The translations under genes and the position numbers were made by a program. The notes under the pieces were generated by a model. The model did no database searches and had not been told where the DNA came from. It saw nothing but the letters and a program-made list of their open reading frames with translations. A DNA stretch of 64,000 bases from the NCBI RefSeq assembly GCF_003319175.1, contig NZ_QOHK01000006.1, positions 1 through 64,000 on the forward strand. The letters are read 5' to 3'. Below, piece by piece: positions 16,544 to 24,693 of the stretch. Each line of letters starts with the position of its first letter. Position 1 is the stretch's first letter. Source of the stretch: Blastococcus sp. TF02-8 (GTDB lineage Bacteria; Actinomycetota; Actinomycetes; Mycobacteriales; Geodermatophilaceae).

Positions 16544-17218
16544 GTGCGCAGGGTCGGGGGGATGTGGCTGCGGGCTGCCGTCCTCGGCGTCCTGCTGCTG
16601 GCCGGCGTCGTCGCCGCGCTCGTCCTCGACCTCCCCGATCCCGATCAGCTGCGGGCCTGGGTGGAGGGCCACGGCGCCCTCGGGTGGGTCCTGCTGGTCC
16701 TCGGGCTGGGGCTCGTCCTGCTCGCCCCGGTGCCGCGCTCGGTGCTCGCCGTCCTGTCCGGCGTCGTCCTCGGCTTCACCGCAGGGGTGGTCGTCTCGGT
16801 GCTCGGTGGGTTGCTCGCCGGGCTGGTTGCCTTCGGACTGAGCCGCGCGCTCGGCCGGTCCGTCGTCGAGCGCCTGGCCGGGCCGCGGCTGCACCGCGTC
16901 GACCAGCTCTTCACCGAGCGCGGCTTCACCTCGGTGCTCGCCGTGCGGATGATCCCGGTGATGCCGCACGTCGTCGTCAGCTACGGGGCAGGGCTCAGCG
17001 GCGTTCGCCTCGCCCCGTACGCCGCCGCCACCGCGGTCGGGCTGGTTCCCAGCACGGTGGTGCAGGTGGGCGTCGGGGCCTCGACCGGGTTCGTGGTCGA
17101 GCACCTCACGACCCTCACCGTGGTGCCGGCGATCGTCGTCGGACTCGTCCTCGTGGCCGGCGTGATCTGGTGGTTCCGACGCCGCCGGGCCGGAGCGGGT
17201 GTGCCCGACCCGGGCTGA
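16544..17218 (+). CDS. TVP38/TMEM64-family (DedA-like) membrane protein
   Basis: This protein of about 224 aa is read from the GTG at 16544; ATGs at 16526 and 16562 are alternatives. It has five to six hydrophobic segments and the VTT-domain pattern: PRSVLAVLSGVVLGFTAGVV, GLVAFGLSRALGRSVVERL, then RMIPVMPHVVVSYGAGLSGV, in which the Arg and the P-x-x-P/H loop are characteristic. VTT proteins are thought to act in lipid or undecaprenyl-carrier translocation. It is divergent from the tRNA and convergent with the next gene. Confidence 0.85.
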   Translation: MRRVGGMWLRAAVLGVLLLAGVVAALVLDLPDPDQLRAWVEGHGALGWVLLVLGLGLVLLAPVPRSVLAVLSGVVLGFTAGVVVSVLGGLLAGLVAFGLSRALGRSVVERLAGPRLHRVDQLFTERGFTSVLAVRMIPVMPHVVVSYGAGLSGVRLAPYAAATAVGLVPSTVVQVGVGASTGFVVEHLTTLTVVPAIVVGLVLVAGVIWWFRRRRAGAGVPDPG

Positions 17219-17226
17219 AGACCCGG

Positions 17227-18102
17227 TCAGCCCCGCCCGAAGAACCGGCCCAGCACGCCGCCGGCGCCGCCCATCGTGCGGGCGGCCAGCTGGAGGATGG
17301 GGCCACCGGGGATGCCGGGCACCTTCTGCACGATGGGCGCGAGCTGCAGCAGACCACCGACGTCGTGCACCTTGAGCTTCCGCCGGGCGACGGCCGGCAC
17401 CGGGTTGACCCGGCCCGAGGCCGCCTCGAGGAGCAGGTCCGCGGAGCCCTCGACCGCGGGGCCGTCGATCCGTCCGGCCGCCACCCGCCGGACCTGCCAC
17501 CCCTCGCCGTCCGCAGCGAAGCCCCAGCCGCCGTCCGGGGTGGCGAGGGTGACCCGTCCGGTGATGCCGGTGTCCGCCGCGAGGGCCCCGGTGACGTCGG
17601 CGAGCGCCCCCAGCCCCGACTGCAGCACGTCGGCCGGTGGCGGCTCGGCGCCGCAGGACTCGAGGTCCAGCCAGTGCACCGCGAGCTCGTACGCCTGGCC
17701 GAGGACGACGCTCAGCAGCGGGATCCGTCCGACGACGGAGACCGCGGGGGCGGTGTCGAGCTCGGCCGGCTCCTCGGCCAGGTAGCGGGCCGTCGCCTCC
17801 CGGTTCCGGTGCAGCGCCTGGAGGACCTCCTCGCGCGAGGCGTCGCGGTGGGCGGCCGTGACCCGGGCGTTCACCGCATCCGGGTCCGGTGGGGTACCCG
17901 GGCCGCCGGAACGCGCCGAGGCGATGAGGTCGCGCAGCGCCTGGTGGTCCTCCCAGCAGCCGAGGTGCACGCAGATCTCGTGCGCGCGCCAACCGGGCAG
18001 CCGCGAGCTGCGGGTGAGGTCGAGCGTCTCCGCCTGGGCGATGAACCCGTCCCAGGCGCTCAGCACCATCCGGGAGATCTCGTTCCGTCCCGCGTCCGCC
18101 AT
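17227..18102 (-). CDS. mycothiol-dependent maleylpyruvate isomerase-like (DinB-fold) protein
   Basis: This 291-aa protein starts at the ATG at 18102; a GTG at 18120 is possible. The N-terminal part (AWDGFIAQAETLDLTRSSRL, PGWRAHEICVHLGCWEDHQA) carries the helical-bundle signature of the DinB/maleylpyruvate-isomerase N-domain, with His residues that bind metal in this family. A second His-containing helix (GQAYELAVHWLDLESC) follows, then a C-terminal SCP2-like domain (VTLATPDGGWGFAADGEGW). Such proteins use mycothiol for detoxification or isomerisation; the substrate cannot be inferred. Confidence 0.75.
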   Translation of the reverse strand: MADAGRNEISRMVLSAWDGFIAQAETLDLTRSSRLPGWRAHEICVHLGCWEDHQALRDLIASARSGGPGTPPDPDAVNARVTAAHRDASREEVLQALHRNREATARYLAEEPAELDTAPAVSVVGRIPLLSVVLGQAYELAVHWLDLESCGAEPPPADVLQSGLGALADVTGALAADTGITGRVTLATPDGGWGFAADGEGWQVRRVAAGRIDGPAVEGSADLLLEAASGRVNPVPAVARRKLKVHDVGGLLQLAPIVQKVPGIPGGPILQLAARTMGGAGGVLGRFFGRG

Positions 18103-18261
18103 TCCCTGGTGTCGTCCCACGTCAGGGCCCTACCCCGGGCGCAGGCGAGGCAGGCATGCGGTCGCGGGATCGCACACCACGGGCCCGTGGGAAACCCGGT
18201 CTCACCCCGGCGGGGGAGGTGCCCGGTCAAGGAGCGAGCGCGAGGGGCCGATCGCACTCCC

Positions 18262-19407
18262 GTGAGCGAGCGCCCCGTCCGAGACCGCCGAGCCAGCGGT
18301 GCGACACCGTCCGATGCGCCGGCCGAGAGCCGCGTCCGGGCGATGGTGCGCGGTGCCCGGCGCGGGCTCTTCCGCACCCTGGCGACGGACGACGACCGTG
18401 CCGCGTACTGGGTTCGCCACGTGCGCATCGGTGTCCTCGTCAGCGAGGTCTCCGCCCTCGCCGTCGGCGGCTACGCGTTGCTCTCCGACGTCCCCGGGCG
18501 TGCCGACGCCGCCCTGCTCACGCTCGCCGCGCTCGTCGTGGTCTTCGTCCCGACGATCCTGATGCTGCCGCTGCGCGTGATGATGTACGACTGGCGCGGG
18601 CCGGTCCTCTTCTACGCCTGGACGTTGCTCACCGCCGTCGTGGTCATCGTGGCCACCCGCCTCGACGGCGGTGCGAGCAGCCCGGTGGACGCGCTGCTGT
18701 TCCTGACCCTGACCTACACCGCCGTGGCCTACTCGCCGCAGGGCGTCGTGGCCATGGGCGGGCTCATGACCGGTGGCTACCTCGTCTTCGTCGAGCTGCC
18801 GGACCTGAGCACCTCCGGCGCGTTCTTCCTCGCGAGCCTGGCGATCTTCACGACCATCAGCGCGATGGCCTCGGCCAACTCGTGGGCCGCCTACGACCGC
18901 CAGATGGTGCTGATCCGCACGCAGGAGCTGCTCGCCTCCACCGACCCGCTCACCGGGATCCCGAACCGTCGACTCTTCATGGACCGCGTCTCCGGCGCCG
19001 TCGAGGCCGCGGCCTGGGGCCACGCCGCCGTCGTCCTGCTGGTGGACCTGGACCGGTTCAAGCAGGTCAACGACGCCGAGGGCCACGGGGCCGGCGATGC
19101 GTTGCTGACCGCGGTCGGTGTCGCGCTGGGCGGCGCGGTGCGGGAGACCGACACCGTGGCCCGCCTCGGCGGTGACGAGTTCGGCGTCCTGGCCGACGTC
19201 ACGGCCGGGTTCTCCGCCGCGCAGCTCGCCGAGCGCCTCCGCGAGGCGGTCGCCACTGCCGGTGCGCGCCACGGGGTCACCGCGAGCGTCGGGGTCGCCG
19301 AGATCGCGCCCGGGGACGACATCGAGGACCTCATGCACCGTGCCGACGTCGCCATGTACCAGGCCAAGACCGGCGGCGGCGACCGGGTGCGCGCCGTCGA
19401 CGCCTGA
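18262..19407 (+). CDS. membrane-bound diguanylate cyclase (GGDEF)
   Basis: This protein is about 381 aa from the GTG at 18262; the ATG at 18343 is an alternative. Roughly the first half has five or six hydrophobic helices (VRIGVLVSEVSALAVGGYAL to SLAIFTTISAMASAN). A GGDEF domain follows: STDPLTGIPNRRLFMDRV, LLVDLDRFKQVNDAEGHGAG, and the catalytic RLGGDEFGVLAD near residue 300. The signature is intact, so it should make c-di-GMP. No obvious inhibitory RxxD is visible at the usual site. It appears to be a single gene. Confidence 0.88.
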   Translation: MSERPVRDRRASGATPSDAPAESRVRAMVRGARRGLFRTLATDDDRAAYWVRHVRIGVLVSEVSALAVGGYALLSDVPGRADAALLTLAALVVVFVPTILMLPLRVMMYDWRGPVLFYAWTLLTAVVVIVATRLDGGASSPVDALLFLTLTYTAVAYSPQGVVAMGGLMTGGYLVFVELPDLSTSGAFFLASLAIFTTISAMASANSWAAYDRQMVLIRTQELLASTDPLTGIPNRRLFMDRVSGAVEAAAWGHAAVVLLVDLDRFKQVNDAEGHGAGDALLTAVGVALGGAVRETDTVARLGGDEFGVLADVTAGFSAAQLAERLREAVATAGARHGVTASVGVAEIAPGDDIEDLMHRADVAMYQAKTGGGDRVRAVDA

Positions 19408-19845
19408 TCCACTGGCTGTGCCCTCCGCGGCACGCTGGGTGACCGTCAACTCTTGTAGTTCCGCAGGTCGGAAGCCCGCAGTAGCTCCCGACGGCGGAGA
19501 CGTCCTGTGACGGAGAGTGATATCCGTCATGCTCGCGGGCGGGTCGCCCCCGGCCGACGGCGTTCCTGGCTCCGGCACCACGCTGGAGGGGCGGTGGATC
19601 CGCACCGAAGGGCTGGACGTCTCCCGATACGACGTGGTATCGGCCGTTGACCAGCACCAAGAGGTCACGGCGAAGATCACCGATCACTTTCGTCCCATGA
19701 GTTGCACCCCGGGCTGGCGCGATGGGGTGACCATCGTGCAGACTGGTCGTGGGAGCCCTGCTCCGCCACTGCCGAACACAGCCAGTCACCGAATCGATGG
19801 GTCCGTAGGGGAAGACGAGACCGATCGAGTCGATGGAGGTGCCCC
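19408..19845. other. intergenic stretch upstream of DUF3145 gene
   Basis: About 440 bp without a gene I can support. Open frames here are short and lack domains. The GATGGAGGT ribosome site of the next gene is at its right end. I see no RNA gene, although the length would allow a leader or promoter region. Confidence 0.4.
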
Positions 19846-20346
19846 GTGCAGCGACGGTCAACCCAGGGTGTCGTCTTCGTGCACGCGTGCCCGAAGGCGC
19901 TCTGCCAGCATGTCGAGTGGGCGCTCGAGCGCGTCGTCGGCACGCCGGTCTCCCTGTCGTGGGCTGAGCAGCCTGCGGCGCACGGTTCTTACCGTGCTGA
20001 AGTGGCGTGGACGGGTTCGCCCGGTACCGGCGCCAAGCTGGTTGCTGCGCTGCGCGCGTGGCCGATGCTGCGCTTCGAGGTGACCGAGGAAGCCAGCCAC
20101 GGCAACGACGGCGAGCGCATGTCGTACGTGCCCGGCAAGGGCGTGTTCCGCGCGCCCACCAGCGCCAACGGTGACCTCGTCGTCTCCGAGCAGCAGCTGC
20201 GCCACCTCGCGGCGACGGCCGGATCCATCGAGGCGTTCCGCCACGGCGTGGACGAGCTGCTCGGCGCTGCCTGGGATGCCGACCTCGAGGTCTACCGGCA
20301 CGCCGGCGACGGCAGCCCCGTCACCTGGCTGCACCAGGTCGTCTAG
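19846..20346 (+). CDS. DUF3145 family protein
   Basis: This 166-aa protein begins at a GTG preceded by GGAGG at good spacing; its length matches the family. The sequence (TQGVVFVHACPKALCQHVEW, SLSWAEQPAAHGSYRAEVAW, MSYVPGKGVFRAPTSANGDL) is typical of DUF3145, an actinobacteria-specific conserved family of unknown function. In relatives it also lies near the fab operon, which is convergent here. A strong hairpin follows its stop. Confidence 0.88.
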   Translation: MQRRSTQGVVFVHACPKALCQHVEWALERVVGTPVSLSWAEQPAAHGSYRAEVAWTGSPGTGAKLVAALRAWPMLRFEVTEEASHGNDGERMSYVPGKGVFRAPTSANGDLVVSEQQLRHLAATAGSIEAFRHGVDELLGAAWDADLEVYRHAGDGSPVTWLHQVV

Positions 20347-20427
20347 TCGTCGGGCCTGCTGAACTCGCAGGTCACGATCAGGGCACGACACTCCCGGCTC
20401 GCCCGTGAAGTCGTCGTAGCCTGGAGC

Positions 20428-20470
20428 GGGCCGTCCGGGCGCCGTCGGGGAAGCGGCGCCGGGACGGCCC
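20428..20470 (+). terminator. strong hairpin between convergent genes
   Basis: A 43-nt inverted repeat has arms GGGCCGTCC-g-GGCGCCG and CGGCGCC-g-GGACGGCCC with a loop of about 9 nt. It lies 82 bp after the DUF3145 stop, in the convergent gap with accD. There is no T-run, as is usual in high-GC actinobacteria. It could act in both directions. Confidence 0.75.
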
Positions 20471-20562
20471 TTCCACGTCGTGGGCCCTGCTCGGCGCGCC
20501 GCACGCCCTCCTCCCTCACCGTTCGGGGTCTTCCCTCGCGGTCGACCATGAGGGAGGACCCA

Positions 20563-20587
20563 GAACGATCAGGTCACCTGATCGTTC
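20563..20587 (-). terminator. hairpin after the fatty-acid operon
   Basis: A perfect 11-bp stem (GAACGATCAGG / CCTGATCGTTC) has a 3-nt loop and begins 7 bp beyond the accD stop on the minus strand. It is probably the terminator of the fab operon. Confidence 0.7.
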
Positions 20588-20593
20588 CGGAGC

Positions 20594-22006
20594 TCACAGG
20601 GGGATGTTGCCGTGCGCGCCGCGGCCCAGCGGGGCCTCCGCCAGCGCCTGGATGAGCCGGCGCCGGGTCTGCACCGGCTCCACGACCTCGTCGACGACAC
20701 CGATCTGCAGCGCCCGGTTCACCCCGCCGGCGATCCGCTCGTGCTCCTCGGCCAGCTGCGCGTGCAGCGCCTCGCGCTCGCCGGGAGGAGCGGCGGCCAG
20801 CTTCTTGCGGTGCAGGATGCCGACGGCCGCCTTCGCCCCCATCACCGCGACCTCCGCGCCCGGCCAGGCGAACACCTTGGTCGCCCCCAGCGAGCGGGCG
20901 TTCATCGCGATGTACGCGCCGCCGTAGGACTTCCGGGTCACCAGGGTCACCCGCGGGACCACCGCCTCGGCGAAGGCGTGCAGCAGCTTCGCCCCGCGGC
21001 GCACCACGCCGTCCCACTCCTGGCCGACGCCCGGCAGGTAGCCCGGGACGTCGACCAGCACGACCAGCGGCACCCCGAACGCGTCGCACATCCGCACGAA
21101 CCGGGCGGCCTTCTCCGCCGACGCCGAGTCCAGGCAGCCACCGAGCCGCAGCGGGTTGTTGGCGACCACGCCCACCGTGCGCCCGGCCAGCCGGCCGAGG
21201 GTGGTGACGATGTTCGGCGCGAACCGCGGGTGCAGCTCCAGCCCCGGCTCGTCGAGGATCGCGGAGACCAGCGGCTTGACGTCGTAGGCGCGGTTGGTCT
21301 GCTCCGGCAGCAGGGCGCGCAGGTCGACGTCGGCCGCGTCGGCCGCGGGGGAGAAGGTGCCCTGGGCGGCCAGCAGCTCGACCGCGAGCCGCGCGGTCTC
21401 GAGGGCGGCGGGCTCGGAGTCGGTGACCACGTGCACGACGCCGGAGCGCCGACCGTGGGTGTCGGGGCCGCCGAGCTGCTCCTGGTCGACGACCTCGCCG
21501 GTGACCGAGCGGACGACGTCGGGCCCGGTCACGAACACCCGGCCGGCCGGGCCCATGATCACCAGGTCGGTGAGCGCCGGGCCGTACGCGGCGCCGCCCG
21601 CGGCGGCTCCCAGCACGACCGAGATCTGCGGGATCCGCCCGGAGGACCGGACCATCGCGGCGAACACCTCGCCGACGGCGTGCAGCGCGGTGACGCCCTC
21701 GGCCAGCCGCGCCCCACCCGAGTGCCAGATGCCGATCACCGGCACCCGCTCCCGCAGGGCGGTGTCGATCGCGTCGACGATGTGCCGGCAGCCGTCGACG
21801 CCCATCGCGCCGCCCATCACGGTGGCGTCGGTGCAGAAGGCGATCACCGGGCTGCCGCTGACGGTGCCGCGCGCCGCCAGCACCCCGGAGGTGTCCCGCG
21901 AGGCCAGCAGCTGCAGCGAACCGGGGTCGAGGAACCGCTGGAGACGGTCCTCGGGGTCCCGCGGGTCGGGGGCGGTCAGGGCGGGTGCGGCCGGTGCAGC
22001 GGTCAC
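20594..22006 (-). CDS. accD: acyl-CoA carboxylase carboxyltransferase subunit (AccD6-like)
   Basis: This 470-aa protein of the AccD/PccB family transfers the carboxyl group from biotin to acetyl- or propionyl-CoA, making malonyl-CoA or methylmalonyl-CoA. Family segments are clear: VIGIWHSGGARLAEGVTALH, ISVVLGAAAGGAAYGPALTD, GPDVVRSVTGEVVDQEQLGG, VDVPGYLPGVGQEWDGVVRR and RKSYGGAYIAMNARSLGATK. The GG and AAAGG motifs form the two oxyanion holes. Its position directly after fabF repeats the mycobacterial kasA-kasB-accD6 order, so supply of malonyl-CoA for fatty-acid synthesis is the likely role. The biotinylated alpha subunit is not in the window. Confidence 0.92.
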   Translation of the reverse strand: MTAAPAAPALTAPDPRDPEDRLQRFLDPGSLQLLASRDTSGVLAARGTVSGSPVIAFCTDATVMGGAMGVDGCRHIVDAIDTALRERVPVIGIWHSGGARLAEGVTALHAVGEVFAAMVRSSGRIPQISVVLGAAAGGAAYGPALTDLVIMGPAGRVFVTGPDVVRSVTGEVVDQEQLGGPDTHGRRSGVVHVVTDSEPAALETARLAVELLAAQGTFSPAADAADVDLRALLPEQTNRAYDVKPLVSAILDEPGLELHPRFAPNIVTTLGRLAGRTVGVVANNPLRLGGCLDSASAEKAARFVRMCDAFGVPLVVLVDVPGYLPGVGQEWDGVVRRGAKLLHAFAEAVVPRVTLVTRKSYGGAYIAMNARSLGATKVFAWPGAEVAVMGAKAAVGILHRKKLAAAPPGEREALHAQLAEEHERIAGGVNRALQIGVVDEVVEPVQTRRRLIQALAEAPLGRGAHGNIPL

Positions 22007-22046
22007 GGCGTCTCCTCGGGGAGCGGGACGGGGGGAGGGACGGCGT

Positions 22047-23285
22047 TCAGGCGGTGGTGAAGACCAGCGCGATGTTGTGACCGCCGAAGCCGAAGGAGTC
22101 GTTGACCGCGGCGCGCAGCTCGGCCTTGCGCGGCTCGCCGCGCACGATGTCGAGCGCCTGCACGGCGGCGTCGTCGTCGGGGTCGTCGAGGTTGGCCGTG
22201 GCCGGCACGATCTGCTCGCGCAGGGCCAGGATCGTGAAGACGGACTCCAGGGCCCCGGCCGCGCCGAGCAGGTGGCCGGTCTGGCTCTTGGTCGCGCTCA
22301 CCAGCACGTGCTCGCCGAGGGCGTTGCGGATGGCGGAGGCCTCCGCGGTGTCGCCGACCGGGGTGGAGGTGGCGTGCGCGTTCACGTGGCCGACGTCGGT
22401 GGCCGAGAGCCCGGCGTCGCGCAGCGCGGCGCCGATGGCCCGGCCGGCACCCTCGCCCTCGGGGTGCGGGGCGACCAGGTCGTAGCCGTCGGCGGTGGCC
22501 CCGGCCCCGGCGAGCCGGGCGTGCACCCGGGCCCCGCGGGCGGCGGCCGAGTCGGCGCGCTCCAGGACCAGGGCGGCGGCGCCCTCGCCGAGCACGAAGC
22601 CGTCGCGGCCCTTGTCGAACGGGCGGGAGGCGCGCTCGGGCTCGTCGTTGCGGGTCGACATCGCCCGCATCGCGGCGAACCCGGCCATGGGCAGCGGGTG
22701 CACGCACGCCTCGGTGCCGCCGACCAGCACGACGTCGGCGCGGTCGAAGCGCAGCAGGTCCAGGCCCCAGCGGATCGCTTCCGCGCCCGAGGCGCAGGCG
22801 CTCACCGGGGCGTGCACGCCGCCCTTGGCGCCGATCGCCAGGCCGACGGCGGCGGCGGGACCGTTGGGCATGAGCATGGGGATGGTGAAGGGCGAGACCC
22901 GCTTGGGCCCCTTCTCCTCGAGGACGTCGTCCTGCCCGAGGAGGGTGAGGGCGCCACCGATGCCGGTGCCGAAGACGACGGCGATCCGCTCGGGGGCCAC
23001 GCCCGCGTCGGCGGCGCCCGACTCCTTCCAGGCCTGCTCGGCGGCGATTACGGCCACCTGCTGGCTGCGGTCGAGCCGCCGGGCGCGCACGCGGTCGATC
23101 TGGTCGGCCGGGTCGGCGGCCAGGCGGGCGACGAGCTGGGCCGGGAAGTCCATGACCCAGTCGTCGGTGATCCGGCTGATCCCGGACCGGCCGGCCAGCA
23201 GCGCCTGCCAGGTGGAGTCGACGTCGGCACCGAGCGGGGTGGTGGCCCCCAGCCCGGTGACGACGACGTCTGCGGTGCTGCTCAT
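22047..23285 (-). CDS. fabF: beta-ketoacyl-ACP synthase II
   Basis: This 412-aa condensing enzyme elongates acyl-ACP with malonyl-ACP. The thiolase-fold catalytic triad is visible: Cys in APVSACASGAEAI (about residue 165), His in HVNAHATSTPVGDTAE, and His in SATKSQTGHLLGAAGALE, with its preceding Lys. The C-terminal NDSFGFGGHNIALVF motif is intact. It starts at an ATG with a GGAGGAAG ribosome site. A large stem-loop lies between acpP and this gene. It corresponds to KasA/FabF of other actinobacteria. Confidence 0.95.
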   Translation of the reverse strand: MSSTADVVVTGLGATTPLGADVDSTWQALLAGRSGISRITDDWVMDFPAQLVARLAADPADQIDRVRARRLDRSQQVAVIAAEQAWKESGAADAGVAPERIAVVFGTGIGGALTLLGQDDVLEEKGPKRVSPFTIPMLMPNGPAAAVGLAIGAKGGVHAPVSACASGAEAIRWGLDLLRFDRADVVLVGGTEACVHPLPMAGFAAMRAMSTRNDEPERASRPFDKGRDGFVLGEGAAALVLERADSAAARGARVHARLAGAGATADGYDLVAPHPEGEGAGRAIGAALRDAGLSATDVGHVNAHATSTPVGDTAEASAIRNALGEHVLVSATKSQTGHLLGAAGALESVFTILALREQIVPATANLDDPDDDAAVQALDIVRGEPRKAELRAAVNDSFGFGGHNIALVFTTA

Positions 23286-23334
23286 GGAACTTCCTCCTGG
23301 AGAACGCTGCTGGCCGTGGTGACCGGATGGAACC

Positions 23335-23390
23335 GGCCCCCTTGCAGGGCCCCGCGCCGAGCGGAGCGAGGCGTGGGGGGCAAGGGGGTC
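23335..23390 (-). repeat. large stem-loop between acpP and fabF
   Basis: An extended inverted repeat has outer arms CCCCCTTGC and GCAAGGGGG. Nested inner pairs are CCCC/GGGG and CGCC/GGCG around an 11-nt loop. It fills most of the 107-bp gap inside the operon. It may uncouple acpP from fabF levels by partial termination or by protecting the acpP mRNA end. It looks like a dispersed high-GC intergenic element rather than a unique site. Confidence 0.7.
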
Positions 23391-23392
23391 CC

Positions 23393-23635
23393 TTATTGGT
23401 TGCTCTCGATGAAGCTGATCGCGTCGCCGACGGTCTTGATGTTCGCCAGCTGGTCGTCGGGGATGGCGACGCCGAACTTGTCCTCGACGGCGGTGGCGAT
23501 CTCGACCATCGACAGCGAGTCGACGTCGAGGTCGTCGGTGAACGACTTCTCCGGAGTGGCGTCGGCGGGGGTCACGCCCGCCACCTCCTCCAGGATCTCG
23601 CCGAGCCCGGCCTGGATCTCCTGGGTGCTGGCCAA
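23393..23635 (-). CDS. acpP: acyl carrier protein
   Basis: This 80-aa acidic protein carries acyl chains on a phosphopantetheine arm attached to Ser40 in the motif LDVDSLSMVEI. The rest (LGEILEEVAGVTPADAT, AVEDKFGVAIPDDQLANIKT) is typical of ACP, and the length is normal. There is no in-frame ATG or GTG at the right place. A TTG at 23635 with GAGAGAGGA upstream gives the expected N-terminus, so I take it as the start. It lies between fabH and fabF as in Streptomyces. Confidence 0.93.
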   Translation of the reverse strand: MASTQEIQAGLGEILEEVAGVTPADATPEKSFTDDLDVDSLSMVEIATAVEDKFGVAIPDDQLANIKTVGDAISFIESNQ

Positions 23636-23724
23636 CGGGGGGTCCTCTCTCTCGGATGGGACGGCGTCCCCGGGTGGGGGCGGCGTCGTCGTCCGGGACC
23701 GAGCGTCCCGGGTGTCTGTGGGTG

Positions 23725-24693
23725 TCACGGCAGGCGGAGCACCTGGCCGGCGAAGGTGAGGCCCGCGCCGTAGCCGAGGACCAGCGCGAGGTCGCCGGAC
23801 TTCGCCTCGCCGGACTCCAGCAGCGCGCCGAGCGCCAGCGGGATGGAGGCCGCCGAGGTGTTGCCCGCCTGGACGATGTCGCGGGCGACGACGGTGCCCT
23901 CGCCGAAGCCGAGCTTCTTCGCCATCGACTCGATGATCCGGAGGTTGGCCTGGTGGGGCGCGAAGACGTCGATGTCCGCGGCGGTGACGCCTGCCTTCGC
24001 CATCGCCTCCTGCAGGGTCTCGGTGAGCTTCGTCGTCGCCCACCGGTAGACCGCCTGGCCGGCCATCGTGAGGAAGGTCGACTCGACGTCGATCTCGATG
24101 GCGGAGAACTGGTCGCCGTCGCTGCCCCACGCGACCGGCCCGATGCCCGGCTCGTCGGACGGTCCGACCACGACCGCGCCCGCGCCGTCCGCGAAGATCA
24201 CCGCCGTCGCGCGGTCGTCCCGGTCGGTCACGTCGGTGAGCCGCTCGACGCCGATGATGACGACGTTGCGCGCCGAACCGCTGCGGACGGCGTCGGAGGC
24301 GAGACCGAGCGCGTAGCAGAAGCCCGCGCACCCGGCGTTCAGGTCGAAGGCGCCGGGGCGGGGGATGCCGAGCCGGTGGGCGACCTGGGGCCCGATCCCG
24401 GGGATGGGGTGGCGGAGGCTGGCGCTGGCGAGGATCACGAGGTCGACCTGGTCGGGCGAGAGCCCGCTGGCAGCGAGCGCCTTTCCGCCGGCCGCGACGG
24501 CCATCTCGACCAGCGTCTCGTCGTCGTCGGCCCAGCGGCGCTCGGCGATGCCGACCCGGCTCTGGATCCACTCGTCGTTGGTGTCCATCACCTGGGCGAG
24601 CTCGTCGTTCGTCACGCGGCGGCGCGGCCGGTAGCCGCCGATGCCGAGGATCCGGGCGCCCGGGGCACCCTCGGTCAGTGCGATGGTGCTCAC
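23725..24693 (-). CDS. fabH: beta-ketoacyl-ACP synthase III
   Basis: This 322-aa initiating condensing enzyme couples an acyl-CoA primer with malonyl-ACP. The triad is Cys122 (DLNAGCAGFCYAL), His247 (DVFAPHQANLRI) and Asn278 (VQAGNTSAASIPLAL). The start is a GTG that overlaps the fabD stop (GTGA), so translation is coupled. Primer preference (acetyl, or branched as in many actinobacteria) cannot be read from sequence alone. Confidence 0.95.
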   Translation of the reverse strand: MSTIALTEGAPGARILGIGGYRPRRRVTNDELAQVMDTNDEWIQSRVGIAERRWADDDETLVEMAVAAGGKALAASGLSPDQVDLVILASASLRHPIPGIGPQVAHRLGIPRPGAFDLNAGCAGFCYALGLASDAVRSGSARNVVIIGVERLTDVTDRDDRATAVIFADGAGAVVVGPSDEPGIGPVAWGSDGDQFSAIEIDVESTFLTMAGQAVYRWATTKLTETLQEAMAKAGVTAADIDVFAPHQANLRIIESMAKKLGFGEGTVVARDIVQAGNTSAASIPLALGALLESGEAKSGDLALVLGYGAGLTFAGQVLRLP

